The notes below the pieces were generated by a model. That model did not search any database. It was not told the DNA's origin and was given only the letters and a program-made list of their open reading frames with translations. DNA of 64,000 nucleotides from Pterobdella sp. o SKG-2022 (Eukaryota; Annelida; Clitellata; Hirudinida; Piscicolidae): the NCBI GenBank assembly GCA_964035795.1, contig OZ038322.1:10804038-10868037 (forward strand). The letters run 5' to 3'. The position numbers and the translations under genes are program-made. Positions within the stretch are counted from its first letter, which is position 1. Every line of letters begins with the position of its first letter. Shown piece after piece: positions 1-13,700 of this stretch.

Positions 1-156
1 GCTGGAAACTTTTTGTCTAAATTATATTTTTAATTTAAACATTTTGTTCACAATTTCCCTTTAGCTTAGTTAGTATTATAATTATTTTTAAACTTCTCAC
101 TCAACTGAATTTTATAAGTTAAACAAGAATTGAATAATTCTTAACGTTTTTTAATT

Positions 157-3110
157 ATGCCCAAAAAGTTGAAAATGCAAGAAATTCCGAAGACGAAGCA
201 CTCCGAATGTGTGGACGATATCCAAGAATTGAGAGTTTCTTCAACTATTATGCCCAACTCCAAAAACGTGGCAGACCAATTTTTTTTGTCCTTCAGTGAT
301 AAAGACTACAGTGGTATAAGCTTACTTAAACCATTTTCTATTTAGTTTATGTTTTGCTAAAATGGTAATAGTTTCTTTAAATAACTTTGATACCTGTTAG
401 CGATATTTGTTGCAGAAATTTGAAAACCTAATGAATAATATACAACAGATGATAGTATGAATTTATTAGAAGATAGTAAAGACCCTTCAAAACTGAACTT
501 TAATTCTCTCAGCCTGAATCTTTCTAAATGTAATTTCCAGTATTAATGTTTTTTTTATTGGAAAACAATAGTTTATTAGCAAAAAAATACTTTTTTAGCG
601 GTTCAAAAAAACTTTTCCAAGTTTAACTCTAATCCTTTCGGTTTCAACTTGTATAAAGACGACGGTGAGGATAGATAAAAATTGTAAATAATAACTATTT
701 TTATTAAAAAACAATATTTTCTTTAAAACCTTAGTTTTATTACGCATGAAACATAAAATAACTTGAAAAAGATGATTACCTGGAAGGACTGGTACCAGGA
801 GCTGTGTCGAACAAAACTCTTGAGTATATGGATGGTCTAAAATATAAACAATCTGCCAGGCCTATCACTGGAAACAAAAGCTTGTTAGAAACCAAAATAA
901 TGAACTTTTAAATAGAAAACTTGTTTTTATTTTGAGGGAATGTATGTTGTTAAGATTGAAATTGTGTTGTCAAATTGGATTATCAGGTTTGAAGCTGGAA
1001 TCATTGGGGACAAAAGTTCCTATATGCAAATACCATTTTCTAACCCCTATGTTTATCCGGCTTTTGAAGAACGAAAAATGGTAAAATTTTTAATTTCATT
1101 TTTATAAAAGTTTTTGAAAAATAAACTTAATCTTCAATTTTCAACAGCAGTACCCGAAAAATTCATTGAGCTATTTATATCCCAATGTTCCATTGGAAGA
1201 AGCTTTACATAAAACTTTAGAGGCTTTCAGTGAACCAGAAATCAGAATTCTTGAAGCTATGGGTCTACAACTAAACCAATCACACGCTAAACAAAGGTTT
1301 CAACATGAAAGTTACAACGATTTTTCAAAAAGTTCTGATTTATTTGCTCTGCGACAAAATGAAGCTCTCAATACCCTACTTTGGACCACTCAAGACAATC
1401 CCCATCGGGCAGCTAACCTTTACAGAAATGCAGCCAGTAAGCTTCAATAGACAACAATTGTTTATTAAGTATTCAAATATATAAAACATTTAAACATGAT
1501 AAATCGCAGAGATGTCTGACCCCAATATAACGTGGAGTGGCACATTGCCTCAAAAGACTTACCACAACCCTACCTACTCCACCAAAGTGTTCTTGGGAGG
1601 AACTCCCTGGGACATTTCTGAAAGTAATAATGAATTTTTCTTCGAAGTCAATAATGCTTTTTCTACTCTATGAAAAATTAAATTGGATGGAAGTTAAAAA
1701 TATGAAACTTTTTTTTAATAAATTAATTGATGAAATTTTTAAAATAGACTTTAATATAAAAAATATCATTTTTCAATCAATGTGAATTACATTCTCTAAC
1801 GATAAAATCATGGCTATCTTCAGTTGGTCTTCAGAGCTGCTTCAAACACTTCGGACCATTGAGAGTGGAATGGCCCAACACCGAGAGTGACAGCTTCAAG
1901 GGCCCTGTAAGGAACAGGGAACATCCAGGATGTAATATAATATATGTCTCATTTTTAAAACATCATTTTTGATTTTATATTTTTAATTCATTTTTTGGTT
2001 ACAACAGCAAATAAAACAAGCACAAAAATTTCACACAGTCGGTTATGTATACATCTTGTTTGATTATGAGAATTCGGTGAAAGACCTTATTAACTCGTGC
2101 GTGAAAAAAGTTTCACAACACGGCGTCTCATATTTTTACAACATATCTAGCAGAAAAATGAAATCCAAACCAGTAAGCTATTTTTTCTACCATGAACAGA
2201 ACTTATAAAGGTTATCGTAATTGAAAGGTACAAGTGATCCCATGGGTGACAGCAGATAGTAATTTTACAATGAGACCAACGCAACGCTTGCAAGAGGATA
2301 AGCAAGTTTTTGTAGGAGCCTTGCATGGTATGATGACGGCAAAAGGATTAGCAACAATAATGAATGATTTGTTTGGGAATGTGGTTCATGCTGGTATTGA
2401 TACCGATCGAAGCAAATACCCCATAGGTTAAAAATAAGTTTTTCTAAATTGAAAATATTTTACTGATGAGAATATTAATAATAAAATTTTATATTTTTAT
2501 AATTTAAGAAATATTAGTTTTTAAAAAAATTTAAAACTGAGAAACTACAAAAATATGATCATATGTATCTAAAATTTGATTAAAATAGCAACATAACTAA
2601 CTTTCGTTATTTGGTAACTTTAAAACAAGGATCAGGTCGAGTGTCTTTCAGCAGTGACCTTTCCTTCAAGAAAGCTGTTGAAGCTGCATTTGTCACTGTT
2701 AAAACCTCCAAGTTCATCAAAAAGGTTACTATAATTTTTCGCTTATTAAAAACGTTAAAAATATTTGTAAAACTTCAAAATAGACTTATGATCCTGTAAA
2801 AATGTTTAATTATACATGTTTTCGTTCAAAAAAAACATTCACAAAGTTTTCCTTTAAACTGAAATGGTTAGTTTCATTTTAACCAAAAGTAAAATTGAGT
2901 TATCTATTCAAACAGATCCAAATTGATCCATACTTGGGCGAATCAAGCTGCCTAAAGTGCCACAATGCCAATGGCACTTTCTTCTGCAGAGATCTTGAGT
3001 GTTCTTCATACTTTTGTGAAGATTGCTGGCGTCTGCACCACTTGTCTAAGAGTGAGTACAGTTATCATAAGCCTTTAATGAAGAATCCTAGCCAACCTAG
3101 ATTTTGTTAG
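157..3110 (+). CDS. CPEB: CPEB-family cytoplasmic polyadenylation element binding protein (12 exons, 553 aa)
   Basis: Sequence-specific RNA-binding protein that binds U-rich elements in mRNA 3' UTRs and controls poly(A) length and translation in the cytoplasm. Exons: 157-313, 449-529, 599-664, 772-883, 987-1080, 1148-1436, 1510-1623, 1824-1931, 2021-2172, 2228-2426, 2630-2724, 2916-3110. The N-terminal half (about residues 1-280) is polar and divergent, as usual for the family. RRM1 starts near residue 291 with [12 protein letters not shown] and includes [12 protein letters not shown]2 is near residue 419 ([10 protein letters not shown]) and runs to YPIGSGRVSF. The C-terminal ZZ-type zinc domain (about 490-553) has CLKC, FFCRD, YFCEDCW and two late histidines, so all ligands are present. 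The start is the first in-frame ATG of exon 1; the total length is a multiple of three and every intron phase closes. Exons 9 and 11 use less typical acceptors (after aacaag). The length matches CPEB1-type proteins. I am confident of the family; orthology to CPEB1 rather than CPEB2-4 is inferred from the ZZ sequence. Confidence 0.93.
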
Positions 3111-4782
3111 TTTAACGTTTGTTTATAAAACAGCAAAAATGTTCAAATTAATTTTTTATAATTTATTTGTATCTTTTAAAATTTTGTTTCTATTTATTTG
3201 GCTATTTTTATATTTATTTAAATAAGTTGAACGATAATATTTTATCTTACGAATATAGCTTCTAAATTATTTTCTAAAATTATTTTAAATAGTTATAAAG
3301 ATTATTTATGTTGTCAAAACAACGGGATGTTGTTTATTGTAACTTTATAAGATTTCTTAAACCTTTTGTTATTTTTCTATATTTGAAGGCTCGTTCTTAA
3401 AAGTTCCTTAGTAGTTTTGGATGATACTTTTCAATGCACTTTTTGGATTTTAGAAGCTGTGATTAACATTTTTGTTTAGAAGTGATGTCTTGTTTATTTC
3501 TTGTTTTCTTAGCCTTATTTCTCTTGTTCAACATAATTAATTTGTATTGTTTAATATAAATTAGAAAAAGCCATACATATGATTTGTATTGCTGCATTTA
3601 TAAACCTTAAGAATCGATAAGTATTTCTGCTGAGCGATAAATTTATATATTGAATGTTTTACTCATACATTTTAACTGTGACTGAAAAAACGCATATATA
3701 TATATATATATATATATTTTTATATTTATTTCTTCATCAAGAACAGATATTTTATAATTCTGAAACATCTTTGTTGATCATTTTCGAGTTCACGTAGATT
3801 TTTATTTAAGTGATTTAGTCAAGTTAAATCAATGTTTTAAAACGTGGTTTGCACTTTTAATAAAATTTCACTGGTTTCACACATGTTGAAATTTAATTTG
3901 TTCTAAAAATTTGTCACTTGAAAGTTTGCAATAAACAGACATTGTTCCAATGTGAGGATAACGCTTAAAAAAAGTTAATTTATAATACGCTTTTTACGCT
4001 GAAAAGGTTTATCTAGAGTTTATATGTAGAAAAAATGTTTGATGGTACCGTTGTTTGGAACTGAAAAGTCTTATATCAAATTTTTTATTCCCATCAAAAG
4101 AAGTATTCTGCTATATCTCAATACTTAAGGTTGACCAATGGGTAGAATCTGTTATACAAAAGTTACCAAAATGTTCAATACAATATGGCATATAACACAT
4201 AAAATCTTGTTGGTAAAATTACATCTTTGAAAACTTATTCAAGGTACAATGAGAAAGGGTCTTGATGATGTTTGTCACAAGATGCTGCATGTAAGGATAC
4301 TCTGTATATCACTTTTGTTGTTAATTAGACATAACATAGCTATGATCAAGTTTTGTAATTTTTATAAAACATATAATGCTATTTTATCGAATTAGCGAAA
4401 TTAAATATGTGATAATATATTTAATCCGAATTCATTGAAGTGTTTTTTATTTAAATCGCGTAAAATTTTATATAAAGCATTTTTTGCTTAGTGTTTATAA
4501 AAAGGAAAATAAAAAAACGCTTTATATTATGATTTTCAATGTTTTAACTCGATTAAAATTTGATCGACACACCTCTTATGCCAACATCTGTAGCCGCCAT
4601 ATTGTGAAGTTCAACAATAATTATTAGAAAATAATAAAACATTTTTTTCTTATTTATAAATGTTTATTAATTATAACTTATTTTTAGGATTAAGTCTTGT
4701 TTTGATTGGCAGTTAAAGTTAAAAAATTAAAAATCATTTATCACACATATTAATTGAGTATAAGGAAAATAAAAGTGGAAAG
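3111..4782. other. CPEB 3' flank and intergenic spacer
   Basis: AT-rich spacer between two genes on the same strand. It presumably holds the CPEB 3' UTR and the AP-3 delta promoter. I see no coding exon. The only distinct structure is the (TA)n tract near 3694-3717. Confidence 0.6.
3694..3717. repeat. (TA)n microsatellite
   Basis: About 12 uninterrupted AT dinucleotides in the CPEB 3' flank, followed by T-rich sequence. Confidence 0.9.
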
Positions 4783-7700
4783 ATGACCATGGCTTTGAAA
4801 AAAGTGAAAGGAACTCTTGAAAGAGTATTGGATAAAAATCTTCAAGACTTAGTCAGAGGTATTAGAAACCACAAAGATACAGAGGTATGTGGCGTGGGTA
4901 ACATAATTATGTAAATCTAGCTTTAACTTGAGTTTCATGAGGGAATTAGAACGATTTATTTTATAGCTAAATAGTATACGTAAATTGATTCAAATTCATA
5001 AAATTGGACTAATAAGAAATTTTTACTTTGCTTAAAATTATTAACATTTAACTTGAATTTGTTTAGGCAAAATATATTGCTGAGTGCATTGATGAAATTA
5101 AACAAGAACTCAAACAAGACAATTTAGCTGTCAAAGCAAATGCAGTCAACAAGCTCACTTATGTAAGTTCAGAAAACTAACATTAATTCAATCATTTATT
5201 TTATGATACTTTTATTGGCTTTAAATTTAGCATTAATAGGGTTTCATTAATCTTTTTGAAACTTCCTATAGTTGCAAATGCTTGGATATGATATTAGTTG
5301 GGCAGCATTCAATATCATAGAAGTGATGAGCTCTGCTAAGTTTACCCACAAAGTATGAATTATTTTTGACATAATTAAAACATTAATGATTTTTTATTTC
5401 AAACTGTGTTGTTAACCACAGAGGATAGGTTATTTGGCAGCATCTCAGAGTTTCCATGAAGGCACAGATGTACTCATGCTTACTACCAACATGATCCGCA
5501 AGGTTTTATATGTCTTGAATATTTCACATTGGTTAAAAATTTTTCATAAGTTGAAAGAATATAATTTTCCAAAAATTCTGATTTATTTGATTAGATTGAA
5601 GTCTATATACAATCAATGCACTCATGCATTAACTGTGGTTTAAACATTCTACACAATCACCATTATAGGACATGAGTTCTCAGAACATGTATGATGTGGG
5701 AGTGGCTCTTAATGGCCTCTCTTGCTTTTTATCACCAGATCTGGCTCGAGATCTTTCCAATGATATCATGACATTAGTAGGTTTTTGTAAAATTGTCAAA
5801 ATAAATTTGTTAATTATATAATAATTCTTTTATTCAAGTACATTCATGCATTGTGTAAATCAATATCTTTGTTGATTCCTAGTTTAATAAATAATTCATC
5901 AAACCCATCAACTCATAGATGACATCTAACAAGCCATACTTGCGTAAGAAGGCCATACTGTTGATGTACAAGGTATTTCTCAAGTTTCCCGATGCCCTCC
6001 GACCTGCCTTCCCTCGTCTCAAGGAAAAGCTTGAAGACCCCGATCCTGGTACTTTCTATATATTGATTCATTTTTAAATTCTATTTGATTTTACTATACT
6101 GTGGTGTTTTTAAAAAAAAATTTCAACAACCCTTTTTATCTTTAAACTCCATTTATCCATCTATGTACTTATTGCTATATATGAATATATTTTCATAATT
6201 ATCTTATTAGTCACTGATCTCTTTATTTATCTTTATAAATGTTTAGAGTCCAAATGAATCAGCTGTATCTTATACAATTAAACTTCAACCTGGCAGGAGT
6301 GCAATCTGCCTCAGTGAATGTGATATGTGAGTTAGCCAGGAAGAACCCCAAGAATTACCTGTCGTTGGCTCCATTGTTCTTCAAGTTGATGACTTCATCT
6401 ACCAACAATTGGGTGCTTATCAAAATCATCAAGCTGGTGAGTTCTTAACTTATTATCGTTATTATTGATTTCGAGGGATTATAACATAAGTTAGCAGGTC
6501 TAGAGTAATATTCATTATCCTATTGTTCAAACTTGACGTTTTTTTCCAAACGTTTTTGTATCCTTCATTACCCTCACAATATAATTTGATATATTGAACA
6601 CTTCATCAGTTTGGAGCTTTGACCCCTCTTGAGCCAAGACTAGGCAAGAAACTCATTGAACCTCTTACCAATCTCATTCACAGGTTTACTACATCTTATT
6701 CTATGTTTAAGTTATTTATCAATGTCTCATATGCGTTTGTGTCTGCCCATATTCAAATGCAAGACAAGTCACTAAAGCAGATTCGCTATTGATTTGTTAA
6801 CATTGGCTTTTCATGCTTTACTAGTTAAATGAGTACTTAAAAGAATGTATTTGAATATGATATGTAAAATTTATGGGGTTCACACTCTGTTATTGTATTG
6901 AGGTATAAAAGTACATAACCAAACACTATGAACAGCACATCAGCCATGTCCCTGTTGTATGAATGCATCAACACAGTGATTGCAGGTCAGTTCACATTAC
7001 TAATAGCATTCACTCAACCATTTCATAATCTGTTTTATGCCAAGATAAAAAATTTTTATTAGCAAGTGCAAGTTAAAATGTTCAATGAATATTATTACAG
7101 TCTTGATTTCCATATCATCGGGAGTCAATAACCACACTGCCTCCATACAGGTTCATGTTATTTTATCATTATATATCAGTAATAATATAAAATCAAACTT
7201 TAAAAAACTCAACATCTATTACTTTTTCACACTGATTTGAATGAATTAAGTTTATAATATCAAATTTTATTGTCATCACTCATCAGAACTTTTTACCAAA
7301 TAAAATTAAAAGCTTTGAACTTTACTGCATAAAAATTTAGACCTTTGTTTTTTTTTGTATATCAAATAATACATTGAGTAAACAGTGATTTTCTAAAGAA
7401 TACTCAATACTAGGTTATTGATGCAGAATAATATCACAAAGGTTATATTTAAATGTTGCCATATATCTCACAGTTGTGTGTTCAAAAACTGAGGATTCTT
7501 ATTGAAGACTCCGATCAAAACTGTTAGCCATCATCCATTTTTATCATTGTCTCTCTTACTAATTCCGTCATATTAATTGTTTTAGTTTCTGCTTTATGCT
7601 ATTTAATTCTGTTATCATTTTTTAATTTATATATTATTCACTTGTTGATAGTTAACAACCGACATTAATCATCATAATGCACTAAACAATGACTCAACCA

Positions 7701-10700
7701 CCAGTGAAGTACCTGGGCTTGATGGCCATGTCAAAGATCCTTAAGACTCACCCCAAAGTTAGACGATTTATTCTCTTTATATTCTTCTCATCATCTTTTC
7801 TTCATTATATTTCTTAAGTCTGTTTCAATGCTAACGTGCAATGAACATTTGTATACTTGCTCCACTCTGAGTTTATAATTTATAATATTGTTCTAAATAG
7901 TTTTTTGTTAACTAATGAGGCCAATAATCTGTATATTTTTTATTAAGTTTCATAACGATAAGTTAACTTCCACACAGAGCGTTCAAGTTCACAAAGACTT
8001 GATTCTTCAATGTCTTGATGATAAGGATGAATCAATCAGACTTAGAGCCCTAGACCTACTCTATGGAATGGTGAGAAGTTGTTAAGAATTGTCTGATAGT
8101 ATGGCATCATTTGAACTGTTTTCAGGATTAATTATTTTTTTAATGGCAATCTACCTATGATGTCTAGATACAGATTGTATTATAATGATTTTAACCTAAT
8201 TACTCCTGGTTAAAGTGATTATTGGGTTTATCAGGTATCACGCAAAAACCTGATGGAGATAGTGAAGAAGTTGATGGTCCACATGGACAAGGCAGAGGGC
8301 TCCTACTACAGAGATGAGTTGCTGTCGAAAATCATTGAAATCTGCAGTCAATCGAACTACCTGCATGTTACTAACTTTGAATGGTGCGTATTCACTCTGT
8401 ATCATCAAGTGGTTAAGCCACGCTTGTTTTTGTTTGGTGGTTTGAGGGGTTTTCAAGTCATCAATCCATGAATCTCATTCTTCATTAAACATATTTCCGA
8501 GAAATGTATTAAAAATAGTGCATATAAAATATCTCAATCAAATAAAAACTGTCAAAACATACTGCAGGTACGTGAGTGTATTGGTGGAGCTGACGAGGAT
8601 GGAGGGCACCAAGCATGGCAAGCTGATAGCCCACCAGATCCTCGATGTGGCCATTAGGGTACAGGCTGTCAGGCAGTTCATCGTGTCTCAAATGGTAATG
8701 TGGTCTTTCAACGCTTTGTTCATCTATATATTAAAGCATTCATTGTTTCTTGTTATACTTCTTTTGATTAAAGTATGAAGTACTGGTGAAATTAGTTTAA
8801 TATTATGAATGTATATAATAACAGGTGATATTGTTAGAGAATCCGCATGTTTTGATAACCAACGCTCAAGCTGACGGCATCTGTGAGGTGTTGCATGCGG
8901 CTGCGTGGGTCTGTGGAGAGTTCTCACAGTTTGTATCCTATCTATTCATTTAAAGATTATATATGCTCGATTAATATAACGAATAAATGTGAAGAAAATT
9001 TAGATTTATTCATAAAATATTTACATTATGAAATTCTCAATCATTTTATAAAATTCTTTTTTTTTATAGTGAACTAAATATCTAATTTTTTTGTAGCTTC
9101 AAAGTAACTATTTAACGTTCATGTAGGCATATAGAAAACCCAGAGAAGACTCTAGAAGCCATGCTGAAGCCCAAAATCACTAATGTGCCTGGTCACATCC
9201 AAAGCATTTACGTGCAGAACATCATGAAGCTCTATGCCCGGGTGTTGTTACAGATTTATGACAAGTCTGACAGCAGTATGGGCAACGATGGCACAGAAGG
9301 TGATGGCGTCACAAGCAGTGAGAAGGCAAGGGCTGTCACTAAGAGGGTGCTGGATGGCATGAGTATCTTTATACAGAGTTCAGAGCTTGAAGTGCAAGAA
9401 AGGGTTTGTTTGCTTTCTTTATAACACAATTATATCTTTCTTTATATCGCTATATTTTTTGAAAGATTCACATGTTTGAAGCATTTTTGAATAATGTACC
9501 ATGATAGGCATGTTCAAGTCTGCAACTCTTGCGATTGATGCACAAGCATGAGGAGAAGGAGCGCCAAATAGCTGTGGAACTGATGCACCTCTTTCAAGGC
9601 GAACTCAACCCCACTGCTCCCAAGGCTCAACGCAAAGTTCCCATCCCTCCAGAGTTTGTATCTTTTTGCTTTCATCTTTTTTAACTCAATGTTAACTTTG
9701 GATACAAGATTTACTGTCAAGGTCTTTCAAGTGTTAAAACATTTATATATTTTTTCATAAATTCGAATGATTTATGTTAAAACCATCGATTATGCAAAGG
9801 TTGGACCTGGACAAGTGGATAAATGATCCACCATCAGAAAGCTCTGAAGAGGAAGAGGATGATGATGATCGAAACACTGTCTTCCTCTCAAATTCCAGTT
9901 ACCAAACAGGGTAGAATGTCAAGCTTCACTACTATAAAACTTCAAAAAACTTAATTTTCAAATACGAATACAATTAATCTATTGAAATTTCAAGTCTCAC
10001 TTTATTTGAATATTTTTAAGTGAAATTGATTTTAATCATAGGTCTTACGAATCCAAAAAAAGGGTTGAGTTTACAGAGGAAGAACTGAAAACGGTAAACA
10101 ATATTTTTATACCTCATCTTCATTCCATATGTGTAGCTCATAAATATAATACTAAAATATGGACTATTGATTCCAGAAAAGAGAGCAACGAAAGCTGGAA
10201 CAGATAGATAACCCCAATTATTTGAAAGAAAACAACAAAAATACTGTGAGATTTTTTGGACTGTCGCAAACTGTAAAAACATTCAAAGTTTTTTAATTAG
10301 CAAGTCAAAATTTATTTATATCATGATAATCAAAATATATTTAATATCGGGTACTATGACGAATAAGATTAATGCAATAATCATAAAATTCTCACAAGTA
10401 TTAAACTTCAACAAACAACAATTTACCGCAGCAATCTACACCATTGAAGCCTTCTGACACCAGTAATAGTGAGGCAGTCTCAGAAATAACGTCAAAACTC
10501 AATTTACCTGGTAACTATCGTTTACTCCAACTTTTCTTTGTTATTTCAGTTTTTAGAAAACATTTTTGTTATTACAGTTACTCAAAAATGTTGAATTGAA
10601 TTTGTGTTTTTAAGTATTTTTTAATATAAAAAGACTAAAACATATAAAGGTTCAGTAAGAGCATTTGAATAATTTTGGTATTGACTAGCCTACTAGGAAA

Positions 10701-13700
10701 TCACTGTAGATTTAATTAAAATCTGTACAAAGTTTTACGTCAGTACTTGAGAATGTAGTAAATTTTACTTGTGATTTTCACATTTTTGAAAAAATTTTTA
10801 GTTTTTTTGTTAACCCATTAAAATAAACTAACTTTTCATAAAAGATTTAATAAATTTTTTAATAACTATTGATGTCTTTTTGTTATAAAAATATTAATAG
10901 TTTTTTTATACTGCTATCATGTTGATACATATATCAGTTATCGTTATGAAATATGACTTATTGATGTTCAGGTTTGAGAGCTCCCGACCAGTACATGAAG
11001 TTGCCAAAACAGAAGGAGACTGACAAAAAGAGTAAAAAGAAGTTGAAGAAAAATAAGAAGAAGGATAAGAAAAATAAGCATGTTGCTGAAGAAGAAGAAG
11101 ATGACGACGACCAAGATGTTGTCAAACACGTTGTCAAGACTGAGATGGATTTGCCCGAGGTGAGTGAGCCATTGTCAAATGTCCTAACCTACTAGAAGTA
11201 TTGTACGAAAGTTATCTAGATAACTAACTCTTTATATAATTTGGCAATTAGTTCATCCCAATTGAAGAGTTGTTTGTTTTACTGTAGTAAAATATCACTT
11301 TCAGACACATCTTATGTTTTTTTATTTGAATTCTGTACAATAATTTTAAAAAGATACGTTTATACAAACGATTGAGCTATAATTTTCTATAAGCTTAGCC
11401 TTATCATGAGACGTAATTTGAAGTTAATGTATGAAATAGTGAAACCTGAAATATGAACAGTCAATATGTCATGTTTACTTCAATAAAGCATGAAATATTA
11501 GGTATGATTATATCTTTGATAAAGTTTCATGATGAAAGAAAAGAAAATTAATGATCATTGCTTGAAAATACTTATTTTGAAATTTAATTCTAAAATACGT
11601 GGTTTTTTAAATATAATATCAGACTTTGATCATGGCAAATAATGTTATTTAAAAATTTACCTTAATTATTTTTTGACTTATAAACAGTTTTCTATTTAAT
11701 CACCCTACGTATAAATATATAATTACTCAATGTTTCCTGACACACAAGGGGGTAGATTTATCCGACTCAGACATGAAACTTGATCACACCTCCAGTGACC
11801 CACACAAGCTGCTTGACATCAACCTAGATGAGTCTGTCTTATTTCAATGCTCTTTTAAATTATATGCTTTTTGGGACATGATTATATGCTTTTTTTTATC
11901 ATTTTTATCAATCGCACTTCTTATTGATTGGTTTATTGTATTATTTAAGGTATATGGTCGAAGAGAAGGCACCAAAGAAATCAAAATCGAAAGAGGAACA
12001 AGTTCAAAACTCGAAACATCTTAAAAGCAAAGATGAAGAAAGCAAGAAAGAGCGGAAAAAGGATAAAAAAGAAAATAAAAAGGAGAAAAAAGACAAAAAG
12101 AAGCACAAGGACAAAAAGAACAAGGAGGAGGCAAAGAGGGAAGATTCAGTAGAAGATCTGATGAAGAATGTTGATGATGAGGTCCCTCATAGTTCCCTTG
12201 TGCAAGTGGAAGCTGCTGAACAACCTGCCAACGTTAGTCCTTCACTGGTTTCATCATTCAATGTTAGCCATTTATTTCAAATGTTCCTTCAACAGTACAT
12301 TTACTTATTTAAAAAATTGCATTTTGGTTTTTATAATGATCTTTAAATTGTAATAATTTTTTTGCAGGACAACGACATCGAATTTTGGTTATCGAGTGAT
12401 CCAGTGCCCACCAATGCAGTCCCAGCTGTGAATACATCAAGTGATCTACCCAACAAGGCATTAGATGACCCTTTGGAAGATTCAAAACCGGTTTGCCCAT
12501 CGTTCATAACTAGTTCATCTGTTCATTATTTCAATATCAATTTAACTTGTGCCTTAAATTGCAGAAAAAGTCAAAAGAAAAATCAGAAAAGTCTAAAAAG
12601 AAGAAGAAAAAGAAAGAAAGAGATGAAAGTTTGGATAGGGAGAAGGTTAAGAGTAGGAACAAGCAGCAGGAGTACACAAGAACTGAGGGAGACTCCATAG
12701 AAACCCTCACTCAACATCTCTCTATTGAAACTCACCAGGTGGAGATTTCTCATGTACCTATGTATCATTTGTTGAGTTTGTATTAAGGTCGTTTATGAAA
12801 TTTCAATATTTCTTTTTTTGATCATTAAAATTAGTTTGTGGTGTACAATTTTGTTTTGTAGTATAGTTTATCTCACATACAAACAGTGTTTAACCTTAAT
12901 TGAAAATCATTTAACGAAGGCATTTCGTTAAAAAGTCAATCAACTCAAAAGGACTGCTATAAAGCAGCCAAATTTGATTTAAGCTAAGCTTTTGCAAAGA
13001 GTATCTGATTAAATAGTAGATTTAGAATTTTAAACAAATTATGATTAAAAATTTAGAAAGATTTATTTTAAAAAGTTTTTTTTGATTAATCAATCCAAAG
13101 GTGCCCAAGGATGTGTTCATTGCCAGTAATCACAACGTTTTATTGGTAAATATTTCAACTCATTCATTTATCCAGTTTTTATCATTATTATTTATAATAA
13201 CATACTCATTTTGTACCTTTCCATTCATGGTCTTTCAGTACTCTAACGCGTTTTCAAACATAAATATGTCAGCACCATTAAAGACAATCGTTAGTCACTC
13301 TGTTAAAAAAACATTAACTACAAAAGGTCAACTTGTCAAAAAGTATTGCATTTGTATAATCACTCCAACAGTCAGGAGAATTCAAAGCCTCATCCAGTCA
13401 CCCTAATCGTCTCAATCTCGTTCTCAAAGTATGCTAAATTTCGATTCACCTATAAGGCCTTACATTATTAAAACCCATAAAAGAAGGCGATTTAATCTAC
13501 TTCCTAAAGTTTAGTTTCAAAATAAATTTCAAATCACGACTGCGACCCCTAAGGTGAGCAACCTCTCTTCAGAGTACCTGATGAAGAACATCAATTTCAT
13601 GACTATCAGCAACCACAACGTCACCTTCCTTGGCATGGTGCTTTTTTGTCATTCATTCTGCACATTTTTATTGACGATAAGTTTTCCAGTTTGGTCCACA

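Noticed and set aside
13101..13406. A continuous 101-codon ORF.
   Set aside because: It reads through donor sites after 13145 and 13289; the spliced AP-3 delta model explains the real coding pieces, and the rest is intron.
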